Assembly: GCA_965660625.1 (NCBI GenBank) | Contig: CBFIAR010000001.1 | Span: 310,001-374,000 of the forward strand | Length of the DNA: 64,000 nt | Direction of reading: 5' to 3' | From: Glaciecola sp965660625 | Lineage (GTDB): Bacteria; Pseudomonadota; Gammaproteobacteria; Enterobacterales; Alteromonadaceae | In this document: positions 52,987 to 61,864 of the stretch, one piece after another | Position numbering within the stretch: the stretch's first letter is position 1 | Layout: each line of letters opens with the position of its first letter | The notes under the pieces: generated by a model | What the model was told of the DNA's origin: nothing | What the model saw: the letters and a program-made list of their open reading frames with translations, nothing else | Database searches by the model: none | Position numbers and translations under genes: made by a program

Positions 52987-53034
52987 GCGTTTCTGCGTTT
53001 CTGCGTTTCTGCGTTTCTGCGTTTCTGCGTTTCT
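52987..53034. repeat. Six-copy octamer tandem repeat in the dnaK leader
   Basis: Six perfect GCGTTTCT units (AGAAACGC read in the dnaK direction) with a partial seventh. It lies between the sigma-32 promoter and the ribosome site of dnaK, at about +9 to +57 of the predicted mRNA. Confidence 0.95.
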
Positions 53035-53049
53035 GCTTCTTGCAATAAT

Positions 53050-53077
53050 AAGTGGGGCTAATAGCCCTGTTTTCAAT
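53050..53077 (-). promoter_or_regulatory. Sigma-32 heat-shock promoter of dnaK
   Basis: Read leftward: ATTGAAA (53077-53071), 13-base spacer, CCCCACTT (53057-53050), close to the consensus CTTGAAA / CCCCATNT. It would start dnaK mRNA near 53043 with a leader of about 98 nt. The remaining grpE-dnaK gap (53078-53261) shows no further gene. Confidence 0.75.
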
Positions 53078-53261
53078 ATGTGTTTTAAAAAATTTCCATT
53101 TTTTTTATTTTTACACCTAACCGTAGGGTGCATATCTACACATGAATTAGAATAAGCTGTAACAAAACGCCTCTTTACGATAGAGCACGCGAGCCATCCA
53201 TAGACGAACTTGCATCGCGTTGCTTTATCCAGCTACTCGCCCTACTTCATGCTTTGAGGAA

Positions 53262-53885
53262 CTACACCTGTGTATCTATACCACTACTAGCAGCGCGCGA
53301 TACCATGACCATAGCCGGGCGCAACAAACGCCCATTCAAGGTATAGCCCTTTTGCATGACTGCCATTACTGAATTTGGCGCAAATTCAGTGGTTTCTTGC
53401 ATAGACATTGCTTGGTGTAATTCTGGATTGAACGTTTCGCCTTGTGGGTCAACAATTTCCATTCCAAATTTTTCAACAATACCGATGAATGATTTAAGCG
53501 TTAAATCAACCCCCTCAATGACGGGTTTAATCGCTTCATTTTCAACATCAGCTACTTGCATAGCACGCTCTAAATTGTCGAGTACCGGCAATAATTCACC
53601 AGCAAACCTCTCTAGCGCAAATTTTCTTGCTTTATCCACTTCTTGCTCAGCACGGCGTCTCGCATTTTCCATGTCTGCACGGGCACGCAACACAGCATCT
53701 TTCTGTCCGTCTATTGTATCGTTAGCTGCTTCAAGCGCAGCTTCAAGCTGAGCAATGCGAGCAACATTTTCATCTTTGTTCATTGCTTGCTCTAGTTGAT
53801 CAGCAGTCATTGGCTGTTCATCATCATTAACCAATTCACCTTCGACTACGTGTTCATTTACTGGTTTATTCTGTTCATCACTCAT
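53262..53885 (-). CDS. grpE: Nucleotide exchange factor GrpE
   Basis: Releases ADP from DnaK. 207 residues: an acidic N-terminal tail and long coiled coil (to about residue 110, RADMENARRRAEQEVDKARKF), then the beta-wing domain with EKFGMEIVDPQGETFNPELHQA and GYTLNGRLLRPAMVMVS. It heads the leftward cluster grpE-dnaK-dnaJ and has a sigma-32 promoter 72 bp upstream. Confidence 0.97.
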   Translation of the reverse strand: MSDEQNKPVNEHVVEGELVNDDEQPMTADQLEQAMNKDENVARIAQLEAALEAANDTIDGQKDAVLRARADMENARRRAEQEVDKARKFALERFAGELLPVLDNLERAMQVADVENEAIKPVIEGVDLTLKSFIGIVEKFGMEIVDPQGETFNPELHQAMSMQETTEFAPNSVMAVMQKGYTLNGRLLRPAMVMVSRAASSGIDTQV

Positions 53886-53956
53886 TACATTCTCCGCGGA
53901 CCTTTCACTTACTTAGTTCTTTTTGGTCATGACACCAATTCGCTTACATCGCCCTT

Positions 53957-53984
53957 TAATGGGGTTGCTTTTAGAGGCTTCAAG
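53957..53984 (-). promoter_or_regulatory. Sigma-32 heat-shock promoter of grpE
   Basis: Read leftward: CTTGAAG (53984-53978), 13-base spacer, CCCCATTA (53964-53957), nearly exact to consensus. It starts about 65 nt before the grpE ATG. Confidence 0.85.
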
Positions 53985-54123
53985 GGAAAATAGTAGATTA
54001 AATGCATTTTTTTTCATTTTGTCTGCTCGATAACAAAACTGTGATACCTTTTTTACAAAAAAGGCATTAATCTAGGGTGCTGATGTTGCTTTTTTATTTT
54101 TATTGTTCTAGCAGGGGTTTTGC

Positions 54124-57100
54124 TTGTTTTCGATATACACCGTTGGCCTAATCACGCTTGTTTATTTAGGTGTACTTTTTGCTATCGCATTTTATGGAAA
54201 TAAAAAACGTGCAGCATCTCCCATTATCTATTCCTTGGCACTGGGTATTCACTGTACCTCTTGGGCGTTTTTTGGCACGACTACTCAAGCTTCTCAGTTT
54301 GGTTGGGCATTTGTTCCTACCTATCTAGGCGTTATCATAGTCATGCTGTTTGCGTTCCCGGTTATCTGTAAAATTGCAAAACTGTGTCGGCAGCACAACA
54401 TCAGTTCACTCGCCGACTTTATCGGCATGCGCTATCAACACAGTCATATCATTGCCGGTATGATCACACTCATCTGCTTCATTGGCGTAGTACCGTATAT
54501 CGCACTGCAACTTGATGCTATTACTCTCATGCTGAACTTGATGACTAAAGACAGTCAGAGTTTAACGCCTAGTATCGGGTTTTATGTCGTTGGCTTAATG
54601 GCATTATTTGCTATCATTTTTGGTACCAGAACTCTCGATTTAACTGAAAAACACACTGGTTTAATGTACACCATCGCATTTGAATCATTAGCAAAATTGA
54701 TCGGATTAATTATTGTTGGAGTGTACGTTTGCTATGGCTTATTTGATGGGGTTTTTGATCTCTTTATTGAAGCATCAAAGAATGAAGCCAGCATTCAAAT
54801 ATTGCAGTCTGACTTTTCTATCTGGGTTTTTGCGAGCCATGTTTTGTTGGGCATCTGCGCCATGTTTTGCTTGCCCCGCCAATTTCATATCGCGTTCATT
54901 GAGAATAACAACGAAAACGAATTGTTGCTGGCGAGATGGCTATTTCCATTGTTCTTGATCTGCATGACTGTCTTTGTGCTACCTATTGCACTGGCAGGGA
55001 ATATTCTGTTGGATACAAGCCAATACTCTACAGATAGCTTCGCACTCTCAATCCCGGTCAGTATGGGTAATAAATGGGTATCGATTACATCTTATATCGG
55101 TGGACTTTCAGGCGCTACTAGTATGGTTATTGTAGCAACGCTGACCATGGGTATTATGGTGGCGAATAGTTTCGTCACACCGCTTTGGCTTTCAACCCAA
55201 GTGTCCCCTCACCTAAAAAAGAACCTTGCGCCTGCCAATATCTTAAGAATACGACAATTTACAATTATTTTAGTGTTAGGTATCGCCTACTGGTATCACC
55301 TCAATATTAGTCAAACAGCGCCGCTAGTAAAAAGCGGTTTTATTGCCCTGTCTCTTTTAGCGCAGATGTTCCCGGCCATTATTCTTGGTCTTTACTGGAA
55401 AAACGCCACTAAATCGAGTGCAATCTTTGCTACACTTGTTGGCGCTATATGCTGGGCCTACTTCATTTTATACCCAAGTATATTGTCAAGTTATTACTTC
55501 GCTGACACACTTCATGATAGCGACCTAGCCCTCGGTTTTTATATTTCATTTTTTAGCAATACCATTGTTTTTGTGCTAATTTCATTACTGACTTTAGTAT
55601 GTAAAAAACGCATTAATATGGCGGAGTATCCTGCCAATAAATATAACGCTGAAGGTCCGCAAACCGCTTATATCATTGAGAGTAAAGCCAGTTTTCAAAT
55701 TCCTACCCACGATTTACTCGCTCTTATTAATCGAGTCATTCCAGTGCAACTTGCTAGTGTATTTTCCAACCGCGTTTCACTATCTGATGCAGCTAATTTA
55801 GCCTATGTAGAACCATCGGTACTCGCGCATGCTGAACGCCTATTATCATCGCACGTAGGTAACGCCAGCGCTCGCATCCTCCTAGCAGCTATTTCTATAA
55901 ACAAAAAAGAAGACATCAATGAACTAACCGAATGGATTGAACAAGCATCGCAAACTTTCCAATTTAATCATGAGTTACTGCAGTCTTCAGTAGCTCACAT
56001 CCCACAAGGAATAAGCGTTATCGGTTCGGACATGAGCTTAATTGCTTGGAATCAAAAATATATAGAACTATTTGATTATCCCAAAAATTTTTTACAAGTC
56101 GGCATGCATTTGCGTGAAATTCTCCAGTTCAATGCATCGCGCGGTTTGATACATCAAAGAGGAGAGGTGCTGTCAACTGATGAACTCATCGAAAGGCGTA
56201 TTGCCTATACCCTATCCGGAAACGCCTATAAATTCATTCGTGATAATCAAAATGGCAGAGTGATTGAAATAGCTGGAAGTCCGCTTCCCGGTGGTGGATT
56301 TGTAACAACCTATAATGATATTAGTGAATATATTCACATCCAGAGACAGCTAGAAGATGCAAAAGTAGACTTAGAGTCAAGAGTAGAAAAGCGCACCGCT
56401 GAACTAAACTCGGCTAAACTAGATGCTGAAATGGCAAACACGAGTAAAACAAAATTTTTGGCTGCTGCCGGTCATGATCTAATGCAACCATTTAATGCTG
56501 CATCATTATTTGCATCAATGCTACATCAGCGATTAAAAAATGCTGACGATCGAGAACTCACTCAAGGCCTTGTCAATGCATTGGAAAATGCAGATCAGCT
56601 TCTGTCAATGCTGCTTGATATGACTAAGCTGGAATCAGGCCTATTTAAACCTGCCCTAAAATCATTCAGTCTTGATCCCTTGCTTAAAAACTTAGTGAAT
56701 GAATATGTCGTTGTTGCCAAACAAAAGCAGCTCAGTATCGACTATGTACAAACCAGTGTTTGGGTCCACAGCGATCGTCGTTTGTTAAATAGAATCATTC
56801 AAAATCTAATCAGCAATGCCGTGCGTTATACAGAATCAGGTCGAATCCTGGTCGGAGTGAGGAGAAGAGCTGACAACAAAGTTGAAATTTGCGTATTGGA
56901 CACAGGAAAAGGTATTGCTGAGGAACAAAAGCGCTTAATATTTGATGAGTTTAAGCAATTGGAAAACAAGGGAAACAATGAAGGTATTGGACTTGGATTA
57001 ACGATCGTAGAGAAAATGAGTGAGCTGCTAAACCATGATGTTAAAGTACGCTCAATTGTCGACAAAGGGACTCAATTTTCTATCCTCCTAGGTCGCAGTA

Positions 57101-57534
57101 AATCCGGGACTATGCCTATTGCAGAAAAAGACGACGTGTCAAAAAATCAAACATTCATGTATCAAAAAACGGTTTTATTGATCGAAAACCAAGCGCTGAT
57201 CGCCAATGCCATGACGGCGCTGTTGCAAGGATGGGGAGCACAGGTTCACATAGCGCACGATGCAAAAAGCGCAGAGCGATATCAACAACTAACAAGCGTT
57301 GATTATATAATCGCAGATTATCATCTGGATAATGGCGACAACGGGATAGATGTTTGTCAGTCAATCGTTGCGTTCAGGCAGCAGCATCAGTTGAGTAAAC
57401 CATTGTTGTTATTGAGTACAGCAGATCGCAGCCAAGTAATAAGAGATGAGGCAGATGTTTACAATATGATTTATTTACCAAAACCCTTAAAGCCAGTGGC
57501 ATTAAAAAGACTGCTGCAGAAAACTAAATCATGA
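54124..57534 (+). CDS. crbS: CrbS-like hybrid histidine kinase with SLC5 transporter domain
   Basis: 1136 residues. An N-terminal sodium:solute symporter (SLC5/SSS) domain with 12-13 membrane segments (1-500) leads through a STAC-like linker (about 520-610) and a PAS domain (about 630-740) to a coiled coil, HisKA with phospho-acceptor H784 (AAAGHDLMQP), HATPase (DTGKGI, NEGIGLGLTIV) and a C-terminal receiver with D1065 (ADYHLDNG) and Lys (YLPKPL). This is the layout of CrbS, which with CrbR controls acetyl-CoA synthetase and acetate use. The receiver's usual acidic pair reads E1021-N1022. The start is a TTG with AGGGG at six bases. Confidence 0.88.
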   Translation: MFSIYTVGLITLVYLGVLFAIAFYGNKKRAASPIIYSLALGIHCTSWAFFGTTTQASQFGWAFVPTYLGVIIVMLFAFPVICKIAKLCRQHNISSLADFIGMRYQHSHIIAGMITLICFIGVVPYIALQLDAITLMLNLMTKDSQSLTPSIGFYVVGLMALFAIIFGTRTLDLTEKHTGLMYTIAFESLAKLIGLIIVGVYVCYGLFDGVFDLFIEASKNEASIQILQSDFSIWVFASHVLLGICAMFCLPRQFHIAFIENNNENELLLARWLFPLFLICMTVFVLPIALAGNILLDTSQYSTDSFALSIPVSMGNKWVSITSYIGGLSGATSMVIVATLTMGIMVANSFVTPLWLSTQVSPHLKKNLAPANILRIRQFTIILVLGIAYWYHLNISQTAPLVKSGFIALSLLAQMFPAIILGLYWKNATKSSAIFATLVGAICWAYFILYPSILSSYYFADTLHDSDLALGFYISFFSNTIVFVLISLLTLVCKKRINMAEYPANKYNAEGPQTAYIIESKASFQIPTHDLLALINRVIPVQLASVFSNRVSLSDAANLAYVEPSVLAHAERLLSSHVGNASARILLAAISINKKEDINELTEWIEQASQTFQFNHELLQSSVAHIPQGISVIGSDMSLIAWNQKYIELFDYPKNFLQVGMHLREILQFNASRGLIHQRGEVLSTDELIERRIAYTLSGNAYKFIRDNQNGRVIEIAGSPLPGGGFVTTYNDISEYIHIQRQLEDAKVDLESRVEKRTAELNSAKLDAEMANTSKTKFLAAAGHDLMQPFNAASLFASMLHQRLKNADDRELTQGLVNALENADQLLSMLLDMTKLESGLFKPALKSFSLDPLLKNLVNEYVVVAKQKQLSIDYVQTSVWVHSDRRLLNRIIQNLISNAVRYTESGRILVGVRRRADNKVEICVLDTGKGIAEEQKRLIFDEFKQLENKGNNEGIGLGLTIVEKMSELLNHDVKVRSIVDKGTQFSILLGRSKSGTMPIAEKDDVSKNQTFMYQKTVLLIENQALIANAMTALLQGWGAQVHIAHDAKSAERYQQLTSVDYIIADYHLDNGDNGIDVCQSIVAFRQQHQLSKPLLLLSTADRSQVIRDEADVYNMIYLPKPLKPVALKRLLQKTKS

Positions 57535-57590
57535 GCCTGTCTTAGAGAACAGAATGAAACAAGCAACGCGGTCGCTATGTGTTAACCGCG

Positions 57591-58283
57591 CTAATACAAA
57601 CTTCCGCCTCTATCTTTTTCAATTGCCGCATCTAATTTTGTCAGCAAATCAGCTCTCACCTTCAGCTTTGTATTGTAGTGCGCTTTCATGTCTAATTTTG
57701 TCATCGCTTGCGCAATAAAATTGACCGTAGCTAAAAACGCTGACTCATCAACGACTTTATCAAGGAAGCCCGCTGTCATAGCATCTTGAGGAGATACCAT
57801 TTCTGCTAAAATAACGCTGCGATTGAAGAACACAGGCGCTAACCTACCTCTGGCCAATTCAACACCAGCATCGTGCATGCTCATACCAATAGCAACTTCG
57901 TTCAAGCCGATCTTGAAATCGCCTTCAACACCTATTCTATAGTCAGCAGAAAGAAGCAAGAACGCACCTTTTGCAACGGCGTGGCCAGGACAAGCAACTA
58001 ATACTGGATAGGGAAACGAAAGCAGGCGTCGAGATAAGGTCGATCCTTTTTCAACCAACTGCATTGCCGCACTCGTACTTTTGCGCATCACATTTAAATC
58101 GTAACCACCTGAGAGCATGCCTGGTTTCCCAGTGATCACAACAACCGCTTCTGCCTCTTGGGCTTGATCTAAGGCTGTATTTAACTCGTCAATTACCTGA
58201 TGAGAAATTGCGTTCACCTTGCCATTTTGAATGGTAATAGTGGCAACTTTGTTTTCGATATTAATCGCGACAAGCTCAATCAC
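57591..58283 (-). CDS. Enoyl-CoA hydratase/isomerase family protein
   Basis: 230-residue crotonase-fold enzyme. The first oxyanion block is GMLSGGYDLNVMRK and the second GHAVAKGAFLLLSADYRIG. The catalytic Glu pair of true enoyl-CoA hydratases is not clear: the second position region reads GLNEVAIGMSMHDAGVELA, so a different crotonase reaction is possible. Family relatives often sit beside CrbS/CrbR genes in Alteromonadales by my recollection. It is convergent with the kinase gene and 165 bp downstream of the regulator gene. Confidence 0.85.
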   Translation of the reverse strand: MIELVAINIENKVATITIQNGKVNAISHQVIDELNTALDQAQEAEAVVVITGKPGMLSGGYDLNVMRKSTSAAMQLVEKGSTLSRRLLSFPYPVLVACPGHAVAKGAFLLLSADYRIGVEGDFKIGLNEVAIGMSMHDAGVELARGRLAPVFFNRSVILAEMVSPQDAMTAGFLDKVVDESAFLATVNFIAQAMTKLDMKAHYNTKLKVRADLLTKLDAAIEKDRGGSLY

Positions 58284-58448
58284 ATTTTTCTCCTAATCGT
58301 TTCTTTTATCTATTTATTGATGTTTATTGCAAAGAGGTATTGGGTCTAATTTATCAGACTTTGACTGGAAGCAACATTATTTCCATATATCAATGCGAAT
58401 GATGAAGTCAATTCAGGGTAAAAGACGACTGCTCACCGAACACTAAAA

Positions 58449-59090
58449 TTATTCCAAAGACATGAGCTGTTTAAAAATGACACCTGCCTGCGTTCTGTTG
58501 TTCACATTTAGTTTGCGCAAACAAGCAGAGGCATGCTGTTTAACGGTGCTTTCTGAAATATCCAACTCATAAGCAATTTGCTTGTTTAATAATCCGTCAG
58601 CCATCATTCTAAGTACTTTTAATTGATGAGGCGTCAATTGTTCAATTCGTTGCAAGGCCTCGTTATTGTCACTTGAAGCATGCTCACCTAAGTGCATTAA
58701 GTTTTCTGGCAGCCATTCACCGCCATTAAGAACATCTGAAACCGCTTCGGTTATTGACTCAAGTGACGTTGATTTCGGGATAAAAGCACTGGCACCGAGC
58801 TGCAGTGCTTTTACAATCAACGACGGATTCTCTTCAGCAGATACTACCACAATTAAAATATTTGGAAATTCAGCACGAATTTGACTTAATCCGGTGAGGC
58901 CAGAATTGCCTGGCATTTTTAAGTCGAGAAAAAGCAAATCTATATCATCGTGTAAATTGAGTTGCCGGATCGTCGACTGAAAGTCGGCAGATTCTAACAA
59001 ACCTTCACCCAATACATCACTCAATGCTTGCTTCAGTGCATTTCTAAATAAAGGATGATCGTCAGCGATTAATGCTTTGATGTTTTCCAT
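58449..59090 (-). CDS. crbR: CrbR-like LuxR/NarL response regulator
   Basis: 213 residues: a receiver domain with acidic pair DD (ALIADDHPLF), phospho-acceptor Asp in LLFLDLKMPG and Lys in AFIPKSTS, then a LuxR-type HTH (LTPHQLKVLRMMADGLLNKQIAYELDISESTVKQHASACLRKL by blocks). It is the likely partner of the nearby hybrid kinase, as CrbR is for CrbS, activating acetate-use genes. The pairing is inferred from proximity and family layout. Confidence 0.85.
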   Translation of the reverse strand: MENIKALIADDHPLFRNALKQALSDVLGEGLLESADFQSTIRQLNLHDDIDLLFLDLKMPGNSGLTGLSQIRAEFPNILIVVVSAEENPSLIVKALQLGASAFIPKSTSLESITEAVSDVLNGGEWLPENLMHLGEHASSDNNEALQRIEQLTPHQLKVLRMMADGLLNKQIAYELDISESTVKQHASACLRKLNVNNRTQAGVIFKQLMSLE

Positions 59091-59261
59091 GTCGAATGTT
59101 GATGCCTTAATAGATTACGCCTTGGACCGTTTAGCTTTGAATAGCAGATTCACGAATACTAGAGGGTGTTAAATTAAGAGTCAATTTGAATAGTTGTGGC
59201 TTTGTCTAATAGCGCTTAATAGCCAGTATTTTGCAGCTTACATTTCATCGTCTATCTTTGT

Positions 59262-59295
59262 TTTATCAAAAAATAAAAAAGGGGCCGAAGCCCCT
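59262..59295 (-). terminator. Terminator after the TonB receptor gene
   Basis: Read leftward: AGGGGC-TTCG-GCCCCT followed by TTTTTATTTTTTG. A strong UUCG-tetraloop terminator 15 bp beyond the receptor stop. Confidence 0.92.
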
Positions 59296-59310
59296 AAGGA
59301 CACATGAATC

Positions 59311-61602
59311 CTAGAAACGGTAACCGACTGTTAAATGAACCGTTCTTGGGTCACCGTAATAGCCGATTAAGGTCAAATCACCACCTAAGCCAGGAAGTAA
59401 TGAACCATCCTCTGCAACACCAACGAAGTCATAACCACCCACTAAGTATTCTTCATCCGTCAGGTTCTTGCCATGTAGGCTTGCATACCAGTCACCTTCA
59501 ACACTTTGCCAATTAACACTCACATTGACTAAGCCATATGCGTCTTGCTCAAGCAATGTGCTTGTTTCAAACAATAAGTAGTCTCCTCTGTGGTAATAAC
59601 CCGCATTAATCGTAAAGTCACCAATATCAGACTCAATCACGTAATTTGCCGATAAATTAACCGTTTGACTTGGTGTATTCGCTAAACCAACAAGTGGCGG
59701 AACAGAGTTATTTTTCTCAATTTTCTCATTGATGTAGCCATAAGAAAGATTAAGAGTAAGGTAATCGCTAGCAACATAGGTTACTTCAGCTTCAACACCG
59801 GTTGCTGAAGTTTCTGCAACGTTTCTCAGTACCTGTTGCAAATCCGTCGCACTGTTACCTTCTCCGAGACCAACATACTGCCGGTCTTTATGATCAAGTG
59901 CGAATAAGGTAACGTTAGTTCTAAGGTTCTCATTCCAATCTGCTTTAATACCTGCTTCATAAGTATCTACAATTTCAGGATTAACGCCCTCTTCATTAAT
60001 TGTCGCTCTCGGGTTAAATGTGCCTGACTTGAAACCTTGCGAGAAACTGGCGAACAGCATCATATTATCAGCGGCTTGATACTCTATACCAAGGCGTGGA
60101 GTAAAGCGGGTCCAATTTTCGGTTTTTGGACCATCAAGTGCACCATCACCGTTAGTATCGCCACCTAATACTGTCGGTACAAGTTGACCGTCAGGTCTGG
60201 TATACCCGGGGATCCAATTACTCTGCGGATAGACGTTAGCAAATACGAGTCCGTTGTTAACAATGGCCGTTTTGTCTTCGTCAGTATATCGACCACCGAC
60301 GGTCATCGATAAGTCATCAGTCACTTGGAAAGTTGCTTGAGAATAGATAGCCCAGCTTTCAGAATTGTTGCAGCCAGTGACTTCTCTCGTTAATCCTGGC
60401 GTACCGAACGCTGCACGCCCTAAGAAACCAAGAATCGCGTCAAAGTTACCACAAGACTCACCATCATATAGATACAGACCGCTGACGACATTAAAGCGGT
60501 CTCCCGTGTAGTTCATTTGCAGCTCGTGAGTACTGTTGTCATCTGAATATTCAGCAGGAACATCAAAAATATCCAAGGCAGTGTTATCAAAATCAATGTT
60601 GGTGGGTGAATAGCTTTCGCGATACGACGCAATGTATTTAAGTTCCATTGCATCACTGTAGTTATAACGCAGCATTAAGCTGTAACCTTCCAACTCAACT
60701 AAGTTTGATGTGGGTAAGCTAGTATAAGAATCATAAACGCTGTTTGGCACAGGTGCATCAGTTAATAAGCTTGGAAGAAGGCGATAACCGCCTTTTGCAT
60801 TAGACGTATCTCTTGTCTTATCCCAGTTAAATTTAACAAAAAGATCGTCTGACGCTCTAAATTCAACGTCAACGCGAGCTGCCCATAAATCTTTATTATA
60901 GTTTTCACGATCTTGGTTAGGCAATGCAGATTGCAAAAACTCACCAAAGCCATCGCGATTCAAATCTGCGAAGCCAAAACCAACATAAAGTTTGTCGTCA
61001 ATGACAGGTAGTTGACCTGTTAATTTGACGTCACGCTGTGAATAACTGCCAACGGTTGCTTCAGCGTTAAACTCTGTGCCGCCACTCATTTCTTTAGTGA
61101 CGTACTTTATCGCACCACCGATTGTGTTCTTGCCGTATAAGGTCCCTTGAGGACCACGCAGTACTTCTATTCTTTCAACGTCGATTAGATCAAGCACGGC
61201 GCCTTGTGGACGGGCCATGTACACATCATCAATGTAGATACCAACGCCTGGTTCATAACCCCAAAGTGGATCTTGTTGACCAACACCACGAATGAAAGCG
61301 GTTAGTGTTGAGTTAGTACCACGACTAGTTTGCAATGTAGTATTTGGCGAAAACTGCTGTATTTCAGTAATAACCGAAATACCTTTCTCGCTAAGCTCTT
61401 TTGCACCAATCGAGGTAACAGCAATGGGTACTTCTTGCAAGTTCTCAGACTTTTTACGCGCTGTAACTTGGATCCTTTCTAGCTTTCCTTCCCTGACTTG
61501 CTGGGTTTCCTGTGCTTGAACTTGCGTTCCAATTGTTAAAGCGGCACTTACCGCCAGAGCGCAAAGCGCGAGTTGAGGCGTTTTTTTCATTATAGTTTTC
61601 AT
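59311..61602 (-). CDS. TonB-dependent outer-membrane receptor
   Basis: 763 residues. A signal peptide (to about VQAQE) is followed by the plug domain (about 45-165: RIQVTARKKSENLQEVPIAV, YIDDVYMARPQGAVLDLIDV, RIEVLRGPQGTLYGKNTIGG) and a 22-strand barrel ending in the C-terminal aromatic VHLTVGYRF. The plug type resembles receptors for polyaromatic, glycan or other organic ligands rather than classical siderophore receptors, but the ligand cannot be read. GGGG lies five bases before the ATG. It is divergent from a GntP-family permease, with which it probably forms one uptake locus. Confidence 0.93.
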   Translation of the reverse strand: MKTIMKKTPQLALCALAVSAALTIGTQVQAQETQQVREGKLERIQVTARKKSENLQEVPIAVTSIGAKELSEKGISVITEIQQFSPNTTLQTSRGTNSTLTAFIRGVGQQDPLWGYEPGVGIYIDDVYMARPQGAVLDLIDVERIEVLRGPQGTLYGKNTIGGAIKYVTKEMSGGTEFNAEATVGSYSQRDVKLTGQLPVIDDKLYVGFGFADLNRDGFGEFLQSALPNQDRENYNKDLWAARVDVEFRASDDLFVKFNWDKTRDTSNAKGGYRLLPSLLTDAPVPNSVYDSYTSLPTSNLVELEGYSLMLRYNYSDAMELKYIASYRESYSPTNIDFDNTALDIFDVPAEYSDDNSTHELQMNYTGDRFNVVSGLYLYDGESCGNFDAILGFLGRAAFGTPGLTREVTGCNNSESWAIYSQATFQVTDDLSMTVGGRYTDEDKTAIVNNGLVFANVYPQSNWIPGYTRPDGQLVPTVLGGDTNGDGALDGPKTENWTRFTPRLGIEYQAADNMMLFASFSQGFKSGTFNPRATINEEGVNPEIVDTYEAGIKADWNENLRTNVTLFALDHKDRQYVGLGEGNSATDLQQVLRNVAETSATGVEAEVTYVASDYLTLNLSYGYINEKIEKNNSVPPLVGLANTPSQTVNLSANYVIESDIGDFTINAGYYHRGDYLLFETSTLLEQDAYGLVNVSVNWQSVEGDWYASLHGKNLTDEEYLVGGYDFVGVAEDGSLLPGLGGDLTLIGYYGDPRTVHLTVGYRF

Positions 61603-61758
61603 TGTGTCCCCTTAAAGGTATTCCTGTGTGTACTTTTAATCAATCACGTTAGATAAATAGCTTGTTACCAATAGCTATTTGTAATAAGCATTAACTAATT
61701 GTCTTTGCTAGCAATAGCGGTCTTTTACTAATCTAGGCGAAAAACATTCAAACGTAAC

Positions 61759-61774
61759 TAGTACCATCGTACTA
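61759..61774. promoter_or_regulatory. Inverted repeat TAGTAC-CATC-GTACTA, possible CrbR-type site
   Basis: Perfect six-base arms with a four-base spacer in the divergent region between the TonB receptor and the permease genes, 91 bp before the permease start and 157 bp before the receptor start. A conserved CrbR motif is described for acetate-use genes of gammaproteobacteria; identity with this repeat is my inference. Confidence 0.45.
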
Positions 61775-61864
61775 TGGGCTTTAGTTCGCTTATGCAGCAC
61801 ACTTGCGGCATGGTCAAGCAGTCTGCGGTCACAGATTTTTCACTTGGCAATTAGGAAAAAAATA

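Noticed and set aside
52987..53034. Octamer array as a CRISPR
   Set aside because: Repeat unit is 8 bp with no spacers and there are no cas genes in the window.
52842..53155. Overlapping + strand frames giving a repeated RFCVSAFL-type protein
   Set aside because: They are produced by the octamer repeat in the dnaK leader and the dnaK 5' end read backwards; no ribosome site and wrong composition.
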